64,000 nucleotides of DNA from an uncultured Porphyromonadaceae bacterium (GCA_900545955.1 URAU01000014.1:1-64000); one strand, 5' to 3'; shown: positions 1 through 8,234, counted from the stretch's first letter. The notes: a model not told the origin generated them from the sequence alone. Translations and numbers: made by a program.

Positions 1-54
<54 letters not shown>

Positions 55-112
55 CAGACTAACGTTTTTACGAATCGTACGGCAGCTCTGCCGAGGAATA
101 GCGAACAGAAAT

Positions 113-196
113 GTCCGGATGGCGGAATTGGTAGACGCGCTACTTTGAGGGGGTAGTGATCATTAGATCGTGTGAGTTCGAGTCTCATTTCGGACA
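113..196 (+). tRNA. tRNA-Leu(GAG)
   Basis: This is a complete 84-nt class II tRNA with a 7-bp acceptor stem (gtccgga with ttcggac), a GG-containing D loop, anticodon GAG and a variable arm. It lies 58 nt after tRNA-Gly and is probably cotranscribed with it, since a strong terminator follows. CCA is not encoded. Confidence 0.92.
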
Positions 197-208
197 CTGA
201 GTATGAAG

Positions 209-248
209 GCCGGGCAGTTGAGAAGTCTCAACTGCCCGGCTCTTTTTA
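209..248 (+). terminator. Intrinsic terminator of the tRNA-Gly/tRNA-Leu unit
   Basis: A GC-rich inverted repeat (gccgggcagttga with tcaactgcccggc) is followed at once by tcttttt. It closes the tRNA transcription unit. Confidence 0.9.
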
Positions 249-260
249 TGAGTGAGTGTC

Positions 261-425
261 TGGAATAAGTGGGAATTTTGGGGATTTATCGGGAATAACT
301 GGATTTATCCGGAATTATCAAGAATAGGCGGGAATTATCCAGAATAAACTGGATTAAGCGAGATTAAATGGATGGAAAAAATCGGGGGTAATCCCGGCTG
401 GCGAGATTATCCCCGATTAATCAGG
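261..425. repeat. Decamer array 1: degenerate 10-nt tandem repeats
   Basis: About 16 consecutive 10-nt units of the form GGATTTATCC / GGAATTATCC fill the space between the tRNA terminator and the 3' end of the LmbE-like gene. The period stays at 10 while the letters vary. Read on the minus strand, the strand of the LmbE mRNA, the array is C-rich and G-poor with a TC or CC roughly every 10 nt. It would be the 3' UTR of that gene. Confidence 0.85.
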
Positions 426-435
426 TTGTTGGGTG

Positions 436-1614
436 TCAAAGGTGATATTCGCGGAAGGCTTCCATGGCTTCGTAGGAGGCGAGGCCGAGGGCATCGTAGA
501 GGCGAGCGGTACCTCGGTTGCGGTCCTCGGCACGTTGCCAGAAGAGGCGCGAATCGTTGCCTAAGTATGGGGCGCTCTCCATCTGGGAGGAATGCTTGAG
601 TATTGCTTTACGCTTGTGCATGAGTTCTTCCGGGCTCATCGGCACGCACATCTCTATATCTTCGACGGGCCATTCGGCCCACGCTCCGCGATACATCCAG
701 ATGCGGCAGTCGTTGAGCCATTCGGCGCCGGATTCTTTTATCTGCTCGAGAGCGGCGAGAACAGCTTCGGTACATTTGCGGTGAGTTCCGTGGGGGTCAG
801 CCAGATCGGCGGCCACATAAATCTGGTGGGGCTTGACCTCCTCGATAAGCTGCTTGACGATGTCGACGTCGGTCTGGGTCATAGGAAGTTTTTCGACGCA
901 TCCGCTCTCGTAGAACGGGAGGTCAAGGAAGTGGACATGGGAGAGCGGAATCTCATTGAATGTGCAGGCCGTGCGGGCCTCCCCGCGGCGTATGAGGCCT
1001 TTGATGTCGAGAATATCGCGTGTGTCGGGCTGGCCGTCTTTCTTTCCGGCGAGGAATTTCTTCACCTCGCGGTACTTTTCGGGGATAAAGTCGCAGTTGA
1101 GGTCAAAAATCTGGTTGAACCCGTTGACGAAGTGCATAAAGCGTGTCGCTTCCTCGTCGGCTACGGCTATATTGCCGGAGGTTTCATAGGCGATATGCAC
1201 GTCGTGGCCTTGGCCTACAAGGCGATAGATTGTCCCGCCCATGGAGATTACGTCGTCGTCGGGGTGGGGGGAGAATACGATTACACGCTTTGGGTATGGG
1301 GTGGCTCGCTCCGGGCGGTTGGAGTCGTCGGCGTTGGGCTTACCTCCGGGCCAGCCGGTGATGGTGCGCTGGAGGTGATTGAAGATCTTTATATTGAGCT
1401 CGTAGGCTGTGCCGTAGCGCTCGATGAGCGAGTCGAGTCGGGCATCGAGATAGTCGGCTGTAGTTAGGTGCAGGATTGGCTTGGACAGGTATTGGCTGAG
1501 CCATACGCCGGCCGAGAATGCCAGCTCGTAGGTCCATTCCTCCGGACGTGCGGGGATATGTCGTGGATTGAATTTTTCAGCGAAGGTGATTCGCTCGGTG
1601 TAATTGAATTCCAT
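436..1614 (-). CDS. LmbE/PIG-L family deacetylase, like the C-terminal half of Bacteroidetes NagB-like fusions
   Basis: This 392-aa protein has the zinc-binding motif HPDDD at residues 117-121 and the third metal-site histidine in DPHGTH at 273-278, so it should be a metal-dependent N-deacetylase of the PIG-L/LmbE family. The stretch before the domain (TGWPGGKPNADD) resembles, from memory, the linker of the about 660-residue Bacteroides protein that joins a glucosamine-6-phosphate deaminase-like domain to LmbE. Here the NagB part is absent. A TAACTTTG promoter element (1653-1660 on the minus strand) lies 39 nt before the ATG, so the short form looks like an intact gene and not a broken fusion. 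The substrate is unknown; an amino sugar is likely. Confidence 0.85.
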   Translation of the reverse strand: MEFNYTERITFAEKFNPRHIPARPEEWTYELAFSAGVWLSQYLSKPILHLTTADYLDARLDSLIERYGTAYELNIKIFNHLQRTITGWPGGKPNADDSNRPERATPYPKRVIVFSPHPDDDVISMGGTIYRLVGQGHDVHIAYETSGNIAVADEEATRFMHFVNGFNQIFDLNCDFIPEKYREVKKFLAGKKDGQPDTRDILDIKGLIRRGEARTACTFNEIPLSHVHFLDLPFYESGCVEKLPMTQTDVDIVKQLIEEVKPHQIYVAADLADPHGTHRKCTEAVLAALEQIKESGAEWLNDCRIWMYRGAWAEWPVEDIEMCVPMSPEELMHKRKAILKHSSQMESAPYLGNDSRLFWQRAEDRNRGTARLYDALGLASYEAMEAFREYHL

Positions 1615-1652
1615 ATGGTTTAAGGCAAGACAGGTTTGTTGATTCTATTACG

Positions 1653-1660
1653 CAAAGTTA
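1653..1660 (-). promoter_or_regulatory. Promoter -7 element of the LmbE-like gene
   Basis: TAACTTTG on the minus strand matches the Bacteroidetes TAnnTTTG consensus. No clear -33 TTTG is seen at the usual spacing. Confidence 0.55.
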
Positions 1661-1723
1661 ATGAAATTTTTTTGGAGCGATGTAGTTTTTGATTGAGGAT
1701 GGCGTCTAACGTAGTAAATTCCG

Positions 1724-1731
1724 TAAATTTG
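1724..1731 (+). promoter_or_regulatory. Promoter -7 element of the ECF sigma gene
   Basis: TAAATTTG matches TAnnTTTG and lies 27 nt before the ATG at 1759. It argues against in-frame starts further upstream (1693), which would precede the transcript. Confidence 0.6.
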
Positions 1732-1758
1732 AGGCGGAAATTTAAAGTTTCTTCACTT

Positions 1759-2232
1759 ATGCATAATCAGGAAAAACGCTTCCGCGAACTTGTTGAGCAG
1801 CAGAAGGCCAACATCTATTCGGTGTGCTATATGCTTACGGCGAGTCGACAGGATGCCGACGACATGTTTCAGGAGGTGCTTGTAAACCTTTGGAAGGGGA
1901 TGCCCAAGTTCAGGGGCGAGAGCTCCGTATCTACGTGGACATACCGTATAGCGCTCAACACGTGTATCTCTTTCCGGCGCAAGGCCGACAGACGGCCTGC
2001 CACCACCGACATTAATCCCGCGCTACTCAGCGAAGGAAGCGAGTTGGGCGACCAGACGGCCCGGCTTCACAGGCGCATACGTCATCTGGAACCTTTCGAC
2101 CGGGCCATTGTGCTTCTCTGGCTTGAAGACCTTCCATATGAGGAGATCGGGGCAATCGTCGGCATTCCGGCCAAGGCTGTGGGTGTAAGGCTTGTGCGCA
2201 TCCGGGAAAAGCTTAAGAAAGTCGCCGACTGA
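1759..2232 (+). CDS. ECF-type RNA polymerase sigma factor
   Basis: The 157-aa product has a sigma-70 region 2 (the ADDMFQEVLVNLWKG segment, which contacts core and melts the -10, followed by WTYRIALN) and a C-terminal region 4 helix-turn-helix (LPYEEIGAIVGIPAKAVGVRL). It lacks regions 1 and 3, as expected for group 4 sigma factors that answer a specific signal. The start at 1759 was chosen because a TAnnTTTG promoter lies just upstream. The gene is followed 54 bp later by a small membrane protein gene on the same strand, a common place for an anti-sigma factor or signal partner. The regulon is not evident. Confidence 0.92.
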   Translation: MHNQEKRFRELVEQQKANIYSVCYMLTASRQDADDMFQEVLVNLWKGMPKFRGESSVSTWTYRIALNTCISFRRKADRRPATTDINPALLSEGSELGDQTARLHRRIRHLEPFDRAIVLLWLEDLPYEEIGAIVGIPAKAVGVRLVRIREKLKKVAD

Positions 2233-2286
2233 TGCCTACGTGCTCCTAATCAACCGAATTCCAATGCTTTTAAACAGAATATATCT

Positions 2287-2898
2287 ATGAACTCCGATAT
2301 TAACGATAAAGAATTGAACGCACTGGGTGCCGACGAGCAGATGCGCACTATGCGTGCCGAACTCAACGCCCTGAAAAAGGGACTGCGTGAGCAGAAAATC
2401 ACCACCGAGATGATGCTCCGCAGCGCTATCAGCACGGCCAACCGCGCGGTAAGACGTATGGTTTACCTTAACCTGCCCGCGGTGGCATTGGTGACTCTTT
2501 TCTGCGGCTATCTGAATGTTGAGAAAGGATTTGTGAGCCATGCACTGGCGTGGGCCACTGTGGCGCTCCTTGCCGTGGTGCTGGCTATGAACGCTGTGGT
2601 CAACTGGATAAGCACCGCCGACGTCACCACCCTGCCGCTTGCCGAGCTTCAGCAGAAGCTCATAAAGCGTCGGAAAAGACGGTTTATTACCCGCAATGTT
2701 GGGATGGTTTTTGCGGCAGCGTGGTTCGTATGGGTAATTGTGGAGGTGAGCCGCCTTAGCGACGGGTCGGCATTGATGGAGGGTGTGATAATCGGCGGCC
2801 TGGTAGGCGTACTTATCGGCACACGCCATTTCCGGCGGTTCCAGAGGGCCGACGCTGAGCTGATCGAGCAAATTGATGGGATGGACCCCGGCAAGTAG
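2287..2898 (+). CDS. Four-helix membrane protein next to the ECF sigma gene
   Basis: This 203-aa protein is not a family I recognise. It begins with about 55 soluble, charged, coiled-coil-like residues, then has two pairs of hydrophobic segments (about 60-80 and 85-105, then 135-155 and 160-180) split by a basic stretch (KLIKRRKRR), and ends in a short charged tail. It lies directly behind the sigma gene on the same strand, so its soluble N-terminus may hold or modulate the sigma factor at the membrane. It has no zinc-binding anti-sigma motif (HxxxCxxC) and no FecR domain. Function is inferred from context only. Confidence 0.7.
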   Translation: MNSDINDKELNALGADEQMRTMRAELNALKKGLREQKITTEMMLRSAISTANRAVRRMVYLNLPAVALVTLFCGYLNVEKGFVSHALAWATVALLAVVLAMNAVVNWISTADVTTLPLAELQQKLIKRRKRRFITRNVGMVFAAAWFVWVIVEVSRLSDGSALMEGVIIGGLVGVLIGTRHFRRFQRADAELIEQIDGMDPGK

Positions 2899-2959
2899 TC
2901 GCACACGCCGATTTTTAAGGAGTACCAGTGGAATTTTTGCGGAAAAAGATGCGCGGAAG

Positions 2960-2990
2960 TTGGCGGAATAAAAAAGAATGCGTAAATTTG
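2960..2990 (+). promoter_or_regulatory. Promoter of rpmE2 (TTG-N20-TAAATTTG)
   Basis: TTG at 2960-2962 and TAAATTTG at 2983-2990 are exactly 20 nt apart. The resulting leader to the L31 start is roughly 95 nt, long enough to hold a regulatory structure. Confidence 0.8.
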
Positions 2991-3093
2991 CAAGCCATTA
3001 CCACGAGCCGTCTTACCAGCGGCCAAGCCAAAGACCACGGAGTAGAGCTTCCGCCACTCCTGCAATCAGAAATCAAAAAACTGCAAAGATAAA

Positions 3094-3348
3094 ATGAAAA
3101 AAGATCTTCATCCTTCCAACTATCGCGAAGTTGTTTTCAAGGACATGTCGAACGACGAGATTTTCATCACCCGCTCGACCGTGGCTGCCAAAGAGACCAT
3201 TGAAATCGATGGCGTGACCTATCCTCTGGTAAAACTCGAAATCACCTCTGCCAGCCACCCCTTCTTCACCGGCAAGCAGAAGCTCGTGGACACAGCCGGC
3301 CGTGTGGACAAGTTCCTCAGCCGCTACGGCAACCGCAAAAAGAACTGA
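3094..3348 (+). CDS. rpmE2: 50S ribosomal protein L31, type B
   Basis: The 84-aa protein matches the L31 family (N-terminal MKKDLHPSNYREVVFKD, then SHPFFTGK and C-terminal RVDKFLSRYG). It lacks the CxxC zinc ligands of type A L31, so it is the zinc-independent type B form, a component of the large ribosomal subunit. In many bacteria type B is induced by zinc starvation; here no type A copy is in view, so this may simply be the housekeeping L31. It has its own promoter and terminator and is therefore monocistronic. A leader of about 95 nt precedes it. Confidence 0.95.
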   Translation: MKKDLHPSNYREVVFKDMSNDEIFITRSTVAAKETIEIDGVTYPLVKLEITSASHPFFTGKQKLVDTAGRVDKFLSRYGNRKKN

Positions 3349-3367
3349 TTCCGACATCTTCGGATTC

Positions 3368-3405
3368 AAAAAAGGCGATGCGCAGACGTGTGCACCGCCT
3401 TTTTT
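3368..3405 (+). terminator. Terminator of rpmE2
   Basis: The inverted repeat aaaaaaggcg / cgcctttttt encloses an 18-nt loop and ends in a T run. It can act in both directions. Confidence 0.8.
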
Positions 3406-3414
3406 GTGGGTGCA

Positions 3415-3449
3415 TTTGTTTATAGGGTGATGGAATTTCCTTAACTTTG
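3415..3449 (+). promoter_or_regulatory. Promoter of rsgA, placed right at the start codon
   Basis: TTTG at 3415-3418 and TAACTTTG at 3442-3449 (spacer 23). The transcript should begin near 3456, only a few nt before the ATG at 3459, so the mRNA is likely leaderless or nearly so. It also rules out the TTG at 3447 as start. Confidence 0.7.
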
Positions 3450-3458
3450 GCTACCTGT

Positions 3459-4532
3459 ATGAGCAAGAAACGAAACGACAGAAAGGGAACGGCTGCAAAT
3501 GTGGTCGCCCGGGAAGAGCAGCGCGTTGTTGAGCGTGCCGCAGGAATGGTGGTGCGCAACACCGGAAGCAGTTTCATCGTACTTACCGACGACGGGCGCG
3601 AGATTGATTCGCGTATAAAGGGCACTTTCAGACTGCGTGGCATCCGGACGACCAATCCCGTTGCCGTGGGCGACCGCGTGGATGTAGCCGTCAATGCCGA
3701 CGGCTCGGCCTATATAATCCGCATCCATGACCGACACAACTATATAATAAGGCGTGCGAGCAATCTATCGAAGGAGGCGAGCATCCTTGCGGCCAATGTC
3801 GACCAGGCATGTCTGGTGGTTACACTGGCCCACCCGACGACTTCGACCACGTTTTTGGACCGCTTTTTGGCCACAGCCGAGGCCTACGGCGTTCCGGCGC
3901 TGATAGTAATCAACAAAATTGATCTGCTGGAGGAGCCCGATCGGACGGAATGGCGTGACGGCTCGGAGGCGACCGGGGAGGAGGCTTTCGAGGCCTCCGA
4001 CGGGCACGAGCTGCTTGAAGCAGTGGAATACCTCTACACATCCATCGGCTACCCGGTGGTGGCTGTTTCAGCGCGAACGGGGCAGGGGATGGCTCTTCTT
4101 CGCGAGCGTCTGCAAGGGAAAATCACACTTATGGCCGGCAATTCGGGGGTGGGGAAATCAACGCTCATCAATGCGCTCATACCGGGCCTGGAACTGCGCA
4201 CGGGTGAGATTTCTGACGTGCACGACACCGGGATGCACACTACTACATTTTCCGAAATGTTCCCGTTGCCTGGCGGGGGGTGGCTGATTGACACCCCGGG
4301 GGTGCGCGGGTTCGGTACAATAGAGTTCGACGAGCATGAGGTAAGCCATTTCTTCCCTGAGATTTTCAGGATAGGGCGCGACTGCCGCTACGACGACTGC
4401 ACGCATACCCACGAGCCGCAGTGCGCCGTTCTTAAAGCGCTTGAGGAGCAGCGTATAGCTCAATCGCGCTACAATTCCTATCTGAGCATAATGGAGGACG
4501 CCAATCCCGACAAATATAGAAAGCCTTTCTGA
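3459..4532 (+). CDS. rsgA: Ribosome small subunit-dependent GTPase A (YjeQ)
   Basis: The 357-aa protein has an N-terminal OB fold, then a circularly permuted GTPase with G4 (NKID, about residue 151) before G1 (GNSGVGKS, about 227) and G3 (DTPG), and a C-terminal zinc knuckle (CRYDDCTHTHEPQC, about 309). RsgA checks and releases late 30S assembly intermediates. The region between G4 and G1 carries an acidic insertion of some 25 residues (EATGEEAFEASDGHE) beyond the usual fold. It is transcribed from its own promoter and converges with the NlpC gene. Confidence 0.97.
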   Translation: MSKKRNDRKGTAANVVAREEQRVVERAAGMVVRNTGSSFIVLTDDGREIDSRIKGTFRLRGIRTTNPVAVGDRVDVAVNADGSAYIIRIHDRHNYIIRRASNLSKEASILAANVDQACLVVTLAHPTTSTTFLDRFLATAEAYGVPALIVINKIDLLEEPDRTEWRDGSEATGEEAFEASDGHELLEAVEYLYTSIGYPVVAVSARTGQGMALLRERLQGKITLMAGNSGVGKSTLINALIPGLELRTGEISDVHDTGMHTTTFSEMFPLPGGGWLIDTPGVRGFGTIEFDEHEVSHFFPEIFRIGRDCRYDDCTHTHEPQCAVLKALEEQRIAQSRYNSYLSIMEDANPDKYRKPF

Positions 4533-4564
4533 CGCCGCATTATAATGGCTTAGCCTTCGGTCTT

Positions 4565-4614
4565 CGGGATATAATCCCGATTAATCTGGATTTAGCTCGA
4601 GGGGGATTAATCCA
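4565..4614. repeat. Decamer array 2
   Basis: About five units of the 10-nt repeat (core GATTAATC) lie between the convergent ends of rsgA and the NlpC/P60 gene. The last unit overlaps the 3' end of the latter. Confidence 0.7.
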
Positions 4615-5530
4615 TGAAGCGGTTGGAGAAGATGGAATCAATTTTCTCGTTGATGAGCTGGTCCAGGAGGTCGATTGCCGGGGTCGATTCTACAGACTTC
4701 GAAACGGCATCGGAGGTGGGGCGTTCGGCTTGGCAAGCAGCCTTGGAGGCCGACAAGGCAGCAAACTCACCGAGGGTAATTTCTCCGGTCGCGGGGCGTG
4801 ATGTTGCCGTTGTGGCGTCTGCTCTCGCAATTAGCTGAGGTTCTGTGGTGAGCGGCCGGTCGGGAGAGGGGAGAATGTTTGCGTCCGGATTGGTTCTGGA
4901 GGGCGATGGCGCTTTTTCAACCGGGGGGGTTGGTCGCCCTTTGGCAGAGGCCCAGCTTTCGGAAGCGCCACCCACACGGCCTACGCCGCGGAAACGCTCC
5001 CCCCAGTAGCCTGTGTCGACCGGACTTACCATGACGCCGCGCGAGGAGGAGGCATGAATCATCTCGCCCCCGCCAATGTAGAGGCCCACATGAGATATAT
5101 CGGAACCTCCCCCCGCCGAAGAGCCGAAGAAAAAGAGGTCGCCGGCTCGCGCTTTGTTGCGTGCCACTTCGAGGCAGTAGCTTTTCTGAGTCTTGGTAGT
5201 GCGAGGAATCTTTACCAGGCATACCTTGCGGTAGACCTCCATCACCAGGCCGGAGCAGTCGGTCCCGTCGCGGTCCTGGCCGCCGTAGCGGTAGGGGGTT
5301 CCGAGCCATTGGCGTGCTTCGCCCACGAGATCGAGGCCCATTGCGTCGGGCACTTCGTAGGAGTAGTCGAGTGGCGGTTTTGTCGTGGCCTCGCTGCGGC
5401 CGCCTCCTTTACGGTATCCGTCGGAGCCACGCATGGCAGTCGACTTTCGCGAGGAGCAGCCCGAGGCAAGCAGCGCCAGAAGCGTCGCCAGGGCAGTAGC
5501 AGCCAATATGTGAAAAAGTCGGCGGGTCAT
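4607..5530 (-). CDS. NlpC/P60 (C40) cysteine peptidase lipoprotein
   Basis: The 307-aa product starts with a lipoprotein signal (LLASGC, modified Cys25). The NlpC/P60 domain spans about residues 65-190, with catalytic Cys92 in DCSG, His147 in SHVG and a third polar position at His159 (MIHASS). Such enzymes cleave peptides of the cell wall, typically the D-Glu to diamino acid bond. A Ser/Pro/Thr-rich tail of about 100 residues without a recognised domain follows. A GTG five codons upstream (5545) falls inside the -7 promoter element, so the ATG at 5530 is the start. The protein should sit in the outer or inner membrane facing the periplasm. Confidence 0.92.
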   Translation of the reverse strand: MTRRLFHILAATALATLLALLASGCSSRKSTAMRGSDGYRKGGGRSEATTKPPLDYSYEVPDAMGLDLVGEARQWLGTPYRYGGQDRDGTDCSGLVMEVYRKVCLVKIPRTTKTQKSYCLEVARNKARAGDLFFFGSSAGGGSDISHVGLYIGGGEMIHASSSRGVMVSPVDTGYWGERFRGVGRVGGASESWASAKGRPTPPVEKAPSPSRTNPDANILPSPDRPLTTEPQLIARADATTATSRPATGEITLGEFAALSASKAACQAERPTSDAVSKSVESTPAIDLLDQLINEKIDSIFSNRFMD

Positions 5531-5544
5531 GTTTTTGAATTTCA

Positions 5545-5576
5545 CAAATTTAAGTAATCTCTTCGATTTCTACAAA
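5545..5576 (-). promoter_or_regulatory. Promoter of the NlpC/P60 gene (TTTG-N20-TAAATTTG)
   Basis: On the minus strand TTTG (5576-5573) and TAAATTTG (5552-5545) are exactly 20 nt apart. The leader to ATG 5530 is about 10 nt. Confidence 0.8.
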
Positions 5577-5605
5577 GGAAATTTCGCAAAACGGCAAGGA
5601 AACGC

Positions 5606-5613
5606 TACCTTTG
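5606..5613 (+). promoter_or_regulatory. Promoter -7 element of the ABC transporter operon
   Basis: TACCTTTG matches TAnnTTTG, 35 nt before the ATG at 5649. The -33 position holds TTTC at the right distance. It is divergent from the NlpC promoter 30 nt away. Confidence 0.6.
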
Positions 5614-5648
5614 CGCCATAAATCAATTACATTCACTATATATTTCCA

Positions 5649-6614
5649 ATGGACAATATTATTCAGGCGAGCAACATCTGCAAGCGCTTCACCAATCATG
5701 TGGCGCTCGACGATGTGAGCATCAGCATTCCGCGAGGCAAGGTCTACGGTCTGCTGGGTCCCAACGGGGCCGGCAAGACCACTATGATACGTATTATCAA
5801 CCATATAACGGCTCCCGACTCGGGGAGCGTAATCTTCGACGGCCATCCGCTTACGGCGGCCGACGTGGCCGAGATAGGCTACCTGCCCGAGGAGCGCGGC
5901 CTCTACAAGAAGATGCGCGTGGGCGAGCAGGCCATGTTTTTCGCCCGTCTGAAGGGGCTGAGCAAGGCCGACGCGGCGCGGAGCCTGCGCGAATGGTTCG
6001 AGCGGTTCGAGATAATGGACTGGTGGAACCGCAAGGTCGAGGAGCTCTCGAAGGGGATGGCTCAGAAGGTGCAGTTTATCGTGACGGTGCTCCACCGGCC
6101 CAAGCTGCTGATTTTCGACGAGCCCTTCTCGGGCTTCGACCCCATCAACGCCAACCTGCTGAAGAACGAGATACTGCGCCTGCGCGACGAGGGGGCTACG
6201 GTAGTGTTCTCCACCCACAATATGGAGAGCGTCGAAGAGCTCTGCGAGAACATCACGCTGATAAACCGCTCGCACAACATCCTCTCGGGCAACGTGGCCG
6301 AGATTCGCGAGCGGATGGGCAAGGGGTGCTACCGCCTCACGTTCGAGGGGTCGGCCGAGCAGCTGCAGACGGCGCTGCGGCCTATGCTCCGCGAGGCCAA
6401 GTTCGCCCTGGGGGGCGAGGCAGACTGCCACGGGGTGGTCTCCGGCGAGTTCCGTCTGGCCGAGGGGGCCACTCTGCGCGACTTCCTCTCGACGGCCAAC
6501 GAGACCGTCGACATAATGAGCTTCGATCGCGCCCTGCCGCGCATGAACGAGATTTTCATCCGCACCGTGGGCGAGGCCAACGATGCCTCAGGCAAAACAG
6601 AACCTACCCTCTAA
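5649..6614 (+). CDS. ABC transporter ATP-binding protein, NatA-like
   Basis: The 321-aa ATPase has Walker A GPNGAGKT (37-44), a signature LSKGMAQKVQ in place of LSGGQ, Walker B LLIFDEPFSGFD and the H-loop STHNM. A C-terminal extension of about 90 residues is typical of the NatA/DrrA-like ABC-2 exporters. It pairs with the permease 20 bp downstream. Substrates of this group range from sodium ions to drugs and lipids; nothing here settles which. Confidence 0.92.
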   Translation: MDNIIQASNICKRFTNHVALDDVSISIPRGKVYGLLGPNGAGKTTMIRIINHITAPDSGSVIFDGHPLTAADVAEIGYLPEERGLYKKMRVGEQAMFFARLKGLSKADAARSLREWFERFEIMDWWNRKVEELSKGMAQKVQFIVTVLHRPKLLIFDEPFSGFDPINANLLKNEILRLRDEGATVVFSTHNMESVEELCENITLINRSHNILSGNVAEIRERMGKGCYRLTFEGSAEQLQTALRPMLREAKFALGGEADCHGVVSGEFRLAEGATLRDFLSTANETVDIMSFDRALPRMNEIFIRTVGEANDASGKTEPTL

Positions 6615-6634
6615 CCGCAAAACCGCAATACATT

Positions 6635-7972
6635 ATGAAATCGAATATCGGAATTATAATAGGCCGCGAGTTTTCGGAGCGCGTGGCCAAAAAGAGCTTC
6701 CTGATAACCACACTGCTGATGCCCGTGTTCATGCTCGTGCTGATGGTGGCTCCGGCGCTTATCATGCAGTTTTCGTCGCCGTCGGAGAAAACGATCGCCG
6801 TAGCCGACCGCAGTGGCCTGATTTTCGGCCCGCTTGCCGAGAAGGCAGCGGAGGTGGAATATCTGACACTCACACGCGCCGACAATACGCCGGTCGACTC
6901 GCTCGTTGCCGACACACGCTACGACGGTGTACTATTCATCGGCGACGACATTGTAGATAACCCGTCGAATGCCGTGTTATACCTCCATGACGCCGGCTCG
7001 CTCGAACTTGAAGGTACCATCGCGTCAACCATCGAGAAGGTAGTGGAGGACCGCCGCCTGGAAGCTTACAATATTGCCGATCTCGACCGGATACTCGACG
7101 AGGTTAAGGCCGACGTGACGCTCACTACACGTCGTGTGGACGAGGAGCAGGGAGAGCGCGATTCGCTTTCGAGCGACATCTCGTTCGGCATCGGCCTGTT
7201 CATGACGTTCGTGCTCTATATGTTCCTTCTCCTCTACGGCCAGATGGTAATGACTTCGATTATCGAGGAGAAGAACAACCGAGTGCTCGAGCTCGTTGTT
7301 TCGTCGGTTAAGCCCGTACAGCTTATGTTGGGCAAGATTATCGGCGTGGGGCTTGTGGCTGTGGTGCAGGTGGCCATATGGGCCGTGCTGATTTGCCTTA
7401 TGGCAGCTTTCCTCCTTCCGGCGCTGCTTCCGGCCGATGTGGCCGCGCAGATGGCTGCCGCGCAGGCCGGCGGAGCAACGCAGGCCATGGCAGATGGCAG
7501 CGGGATGTCGTTGGAGGCTCTTCAGGCATTCTCGCTACTTACTTCCGTGGGCTATATTCTGAAGATATTCCTGTATCTGACGGTGTTCCTCATCGGCGGT
7601 TTCCTGTTCTACGCATCAATTTTCGCCGCTATAGGCTCAGCTGTAGACAATATCCAGGACGCATCGCAACTGCAGAGTTTCGCAATCCTTCCCATCATCC
7701 TTGCGTTGGTATTCTCCATGACCGTAGCCTCCGACCCCAACTCGCCGCTGGCGTTCTGGCTGTCGGTTATCCCGTTCACATCGCCCATGGTTATGATGGC
7801 GCGAATCCCCTTCGACATACCGCAGTGGCAGATATGGACGTCGGCCGCGGTGCTCTATGCCTCGTTTGTAGCAATGGCGTGGGTGGCCGGAAAAGTCTAC
7901 CGCGTCGGCATCTTCATGTACGGCAAGAAGCCAACGGTGAAGGATCTCGTGCGCTGGGCCCGGTATAAGTAA
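6635..7972 (+). CDS. ABC-2 type transporter permease, NatB-like
   Basis: The 445-aa protein has one N-terminal membrane helix (about residues 23-45), a periplasmic domain of about 145 residues, then five or six C-terminal helices, the usual ABC2_membrane_3 layout. The cytoplasmic motif IIEEKNNRVLELVVSSVKP between helices is characteristic. The start at 6635 is the first ATG after the ATPase stop, 20 bp away. A large extra loop rich in Ala, Met and Gln (about residues 270-300) sits between membrane helices. It forms an exporter with the preceding ATPase. Confidence 0.9.
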   Translation: MKSNIGIIIGREFSERVAKKSFLITTLLMPVFMLVLMVAPALIMQFSSPSEKTIAVADRSGLIFGPLAEKAAEVEYLTLTRADNTPVDSLVADTRYDGVLFIGDDIVDNPSNAVLYLHDAGSLELEGTIASTIEKVVEDRRLEAYNIADLDRILDEVKADVTLTTRRVDEEQGERDSLSSDISFGIGLFMTFVLYMFLLLYGQMVMTSIIEEKNNRVLELVVSSVKPVQLMLGKIIGVGLVAVVQVAIWAVLICLMAAFLLPALLPADVAAQMAAAQAGGATQAMADGSGMSLEALQAFSLLTSVGYILKIFLYLTVFLIGGFLFYASIFAAIGSAVDNIQDASQLQSFAILPIILALVFSMTVASDPNSPLAFWLSVIPFTSPMVMMARIPFDIPQWQIWTSAAVLYASFVAMAWVAGKVYRVGIFMYGKKPTVKDLVRWARYK

Positions 7973-8008
7973 GAGTTTTATTTCATTAATTGAAATTTTA
8001 ATTAAGTA

Positions 8009-8055
8009 TTGATTGATTTACCGCACAGCGGAGCGGTAAATCAATCAATTCTTGT
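8009..8055 (+). terminator. Terminator of the ABC transporter operon
   Basis: A 15-bp perfect inverted repeat (ttgattgatttaccg / cggtaaatcaatcaa) with a 10-nt loop is followed by ttcttgttt. Confidence 0.85.
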
Positions 8056-8152
8056 TTATGGATTAGGATTCAATGTATTAGGCTGTTTGACGCATTAAGG
8101 CAGGTGAGAAGGTATGTCAAAGCCCATATTTTTGATACTTCATCATGAATGT

Positions 8153-8203
8153 TACGGATTTATTCCGATTTATTCGTCGATTGATTAGGGTAGATTGATT
8201 AGC
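8153..8203. repeat. Decamer array 3
   Basis: Five units with 10-nt spacing (acggatttat, tccgatttat, tcgtcgattg, attagggtag, attgattag) lie after the ABC terminator and just before the rho promoter. Confidence 0.65.
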
Positions 8204-8234
8204 GAAACCGGCCTGTGAACTTTCTGGCGCGGAA

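Noticed and set aside
592..1467. 291-codon plus-strand ORF opposite the LmbE-like gene
   Set aside because: Antisense shadow of a gene with clear family motifs; no domain of its own.
5550..6431. 293-codon minus-strand ORF opposite the NatA-like ATPase
   Set aside because: Shadow ORF; the ATPase motifs on the plus strand are complete.
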